From positions 1 to 5,919 of the forward strand of contig JAQICW010000255.1 of assembly GCA_027858355.1 (NCBI GenBank): 5,919 nt of DNA. Direction: 5' to 3'. The stretch comes from Desulfobacula sp. (GTDB lineage: Bacteria > Desulfobacterota > Desulfobacteria > Desulfobacterales > Desulfobacteraceae). This document shows, piece by piece, positions 5,488 to 5,919 of the stretch (position 1 is its first letter; each line of letters opens with the position of its first letter). The translations under genes and the position numbers were made by a program. A model generated the notes under the pieces. It had not been told where the DNA came from. It worked only from the letters and a program-made list of their open reading frames with translations, and ran no database searches.

Positions 5488-5919
5488 ATGGCAAAAATGA
5501 CTGAGAGAATGAAGGAACTCTTTAAAAAAGTGGGCGCAGTAGCCTTAGGAACATCAACTTCCAGCGGCATACCTAATGTTGTACCGGTGGGTGCAAAAAA
5601 AATCATCGACGATGAGACCATTCTCATTTCCAATCAATTTCTCAACAAAACCCTGGCCAATATGAAATCAAATCCACAGGTATCAGTCACATACTGGGAA
5701 GGACACGAAGGCTATCAGCTAAAAGGCACAGTCACCATTGAAACCACAGGGAAACGATATGAAGAAACCGCCCGATGGATAGAAGATATGGGTGCCAAGG
5801 CCGGATTCCCCCTCAAATCCAAGGGTGCGATTATTCTAAAGATTGAAGAAAACTACGGGGTCGCACCAGGCCCTGGAGCCGGCAAACAACTCGCAAAAAA
5901 ATCACAAAAATTCATAACC
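5488..5919 (+). CDS. Pyridoxamine 5'-phosphate oxidase-like FMN-binding split-barrel protein (3' end cut off)
   Basis: The open frame runs to the window end without a stop, giving 144 residues; proteins of this type are often about 130-150 long, so little is missing. The start chosen is ATG 5488, nine bases after AAGGAG (5473-5478). ATG 5482 in the same frame is too close to it. After an N-terminal helix (TERMKELF), residues 15-35 read as a strand, turn and strand (GAVALGTSTSSGIPNVVPVG). ILISN (45-49) and NKTLANMKSNPQVSV (53-67) follow, a typical pattern for the flavin-binding split barrel. Proteins of this kind bind FMN or F420, and many have no known substrate. The true PNPOx active-site set is not evident, so vitamin B6 synthesis is unlikely. 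A -10-like TATAAT upstream suggests its own promoter. Confidence 0.82.
   Translation, partial: MAKMTERMKELFKKVGAVALGTSTSSGIPNVVPVGAKKIIDDETILISNQFLNKTLANMKSNPQVSVTYWEGHEGYQLKGTVTIETTGKRYEETARWIEDMGAKAGFPLKSKGAIILKIEENYGVAPGPGAGKQLAKKSQKFIT

Noticed and set aside
1..5919. CRISPR array, tRNA genes or a complete insertion sequence
   Set aside because: No regularly spaced repeats, no tRNA cloverleaf pattern and no transposase were found on either strand.

Overview
The window looks like a piece of an AT-rich genome from an anaerobic Desulfobacterota (delta-proteobacterial sulfate reducer) or a close relative. This is inferred from four things: a secreted CbiK-type cobaltochelatase as described in Desulfovibrio, an LbtU-like outer-membrane porin, a small zinc-ribbon protein of a type I associate with this group, and a small CxxC protein that often accompanies mobile elements there. 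No rRNA or other phylogenetic marker is present, so the assignment is tentative.

Layout. Positions 1-191 hold a short, apparently truncated CxxC ORF with a strong ribosome binding site on the + strand. From 228 to about 3676 everything lies on the minus strand and reads as one cobalamin-responsive unit. In transcription order it has a candidate promoter (3648-3676), a clear cobalamin riboswitch (3477-3639), a strong intrinsic terminator in the leader (3373-3414), a periplasmic sirohydrochlorin cobaltochelatase CbiK (2368-3342), an LbtU-like outer-membrane beta-barrel (955-2208), and a CobO/BtuR corrinoid adenosyltransferase (228-759). The last gene is broken by a single-base frameshift in this sequence. 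Positions 3640-4046 are gene-free and carry back-to-back regulatory DNA. The rightward half encodes a zinc-ribbon protein (4047-4406), an HD-domain phosphohydrolase-like protein (4524-5390) and a pyridoxamine-5'-phosphate-oxidase-like flavoprotein cut by the window end (5488-5919).

How the genes may work together. When cobalamin is scarce the riboswitch should allow read-through into cbiK, the porin gene and possibly cobO. The first inserts Co2+ into sirohydrochlorin in the periplasm, the second may pass a metal complex or tetrapyrrole across the outer membrane, and the third makes the adenosylated cofactor in the cytoplasm. The porin's substrate is not visible from sequence. The main points for follow-up are the B12-controlled pairing of a periplasmic chelatase with an LbtU-like porin, the cobO frameshift, the leader's terminator with a possible antiterminator, and a palindrome over the promoter of the zinc-ribbon gene.
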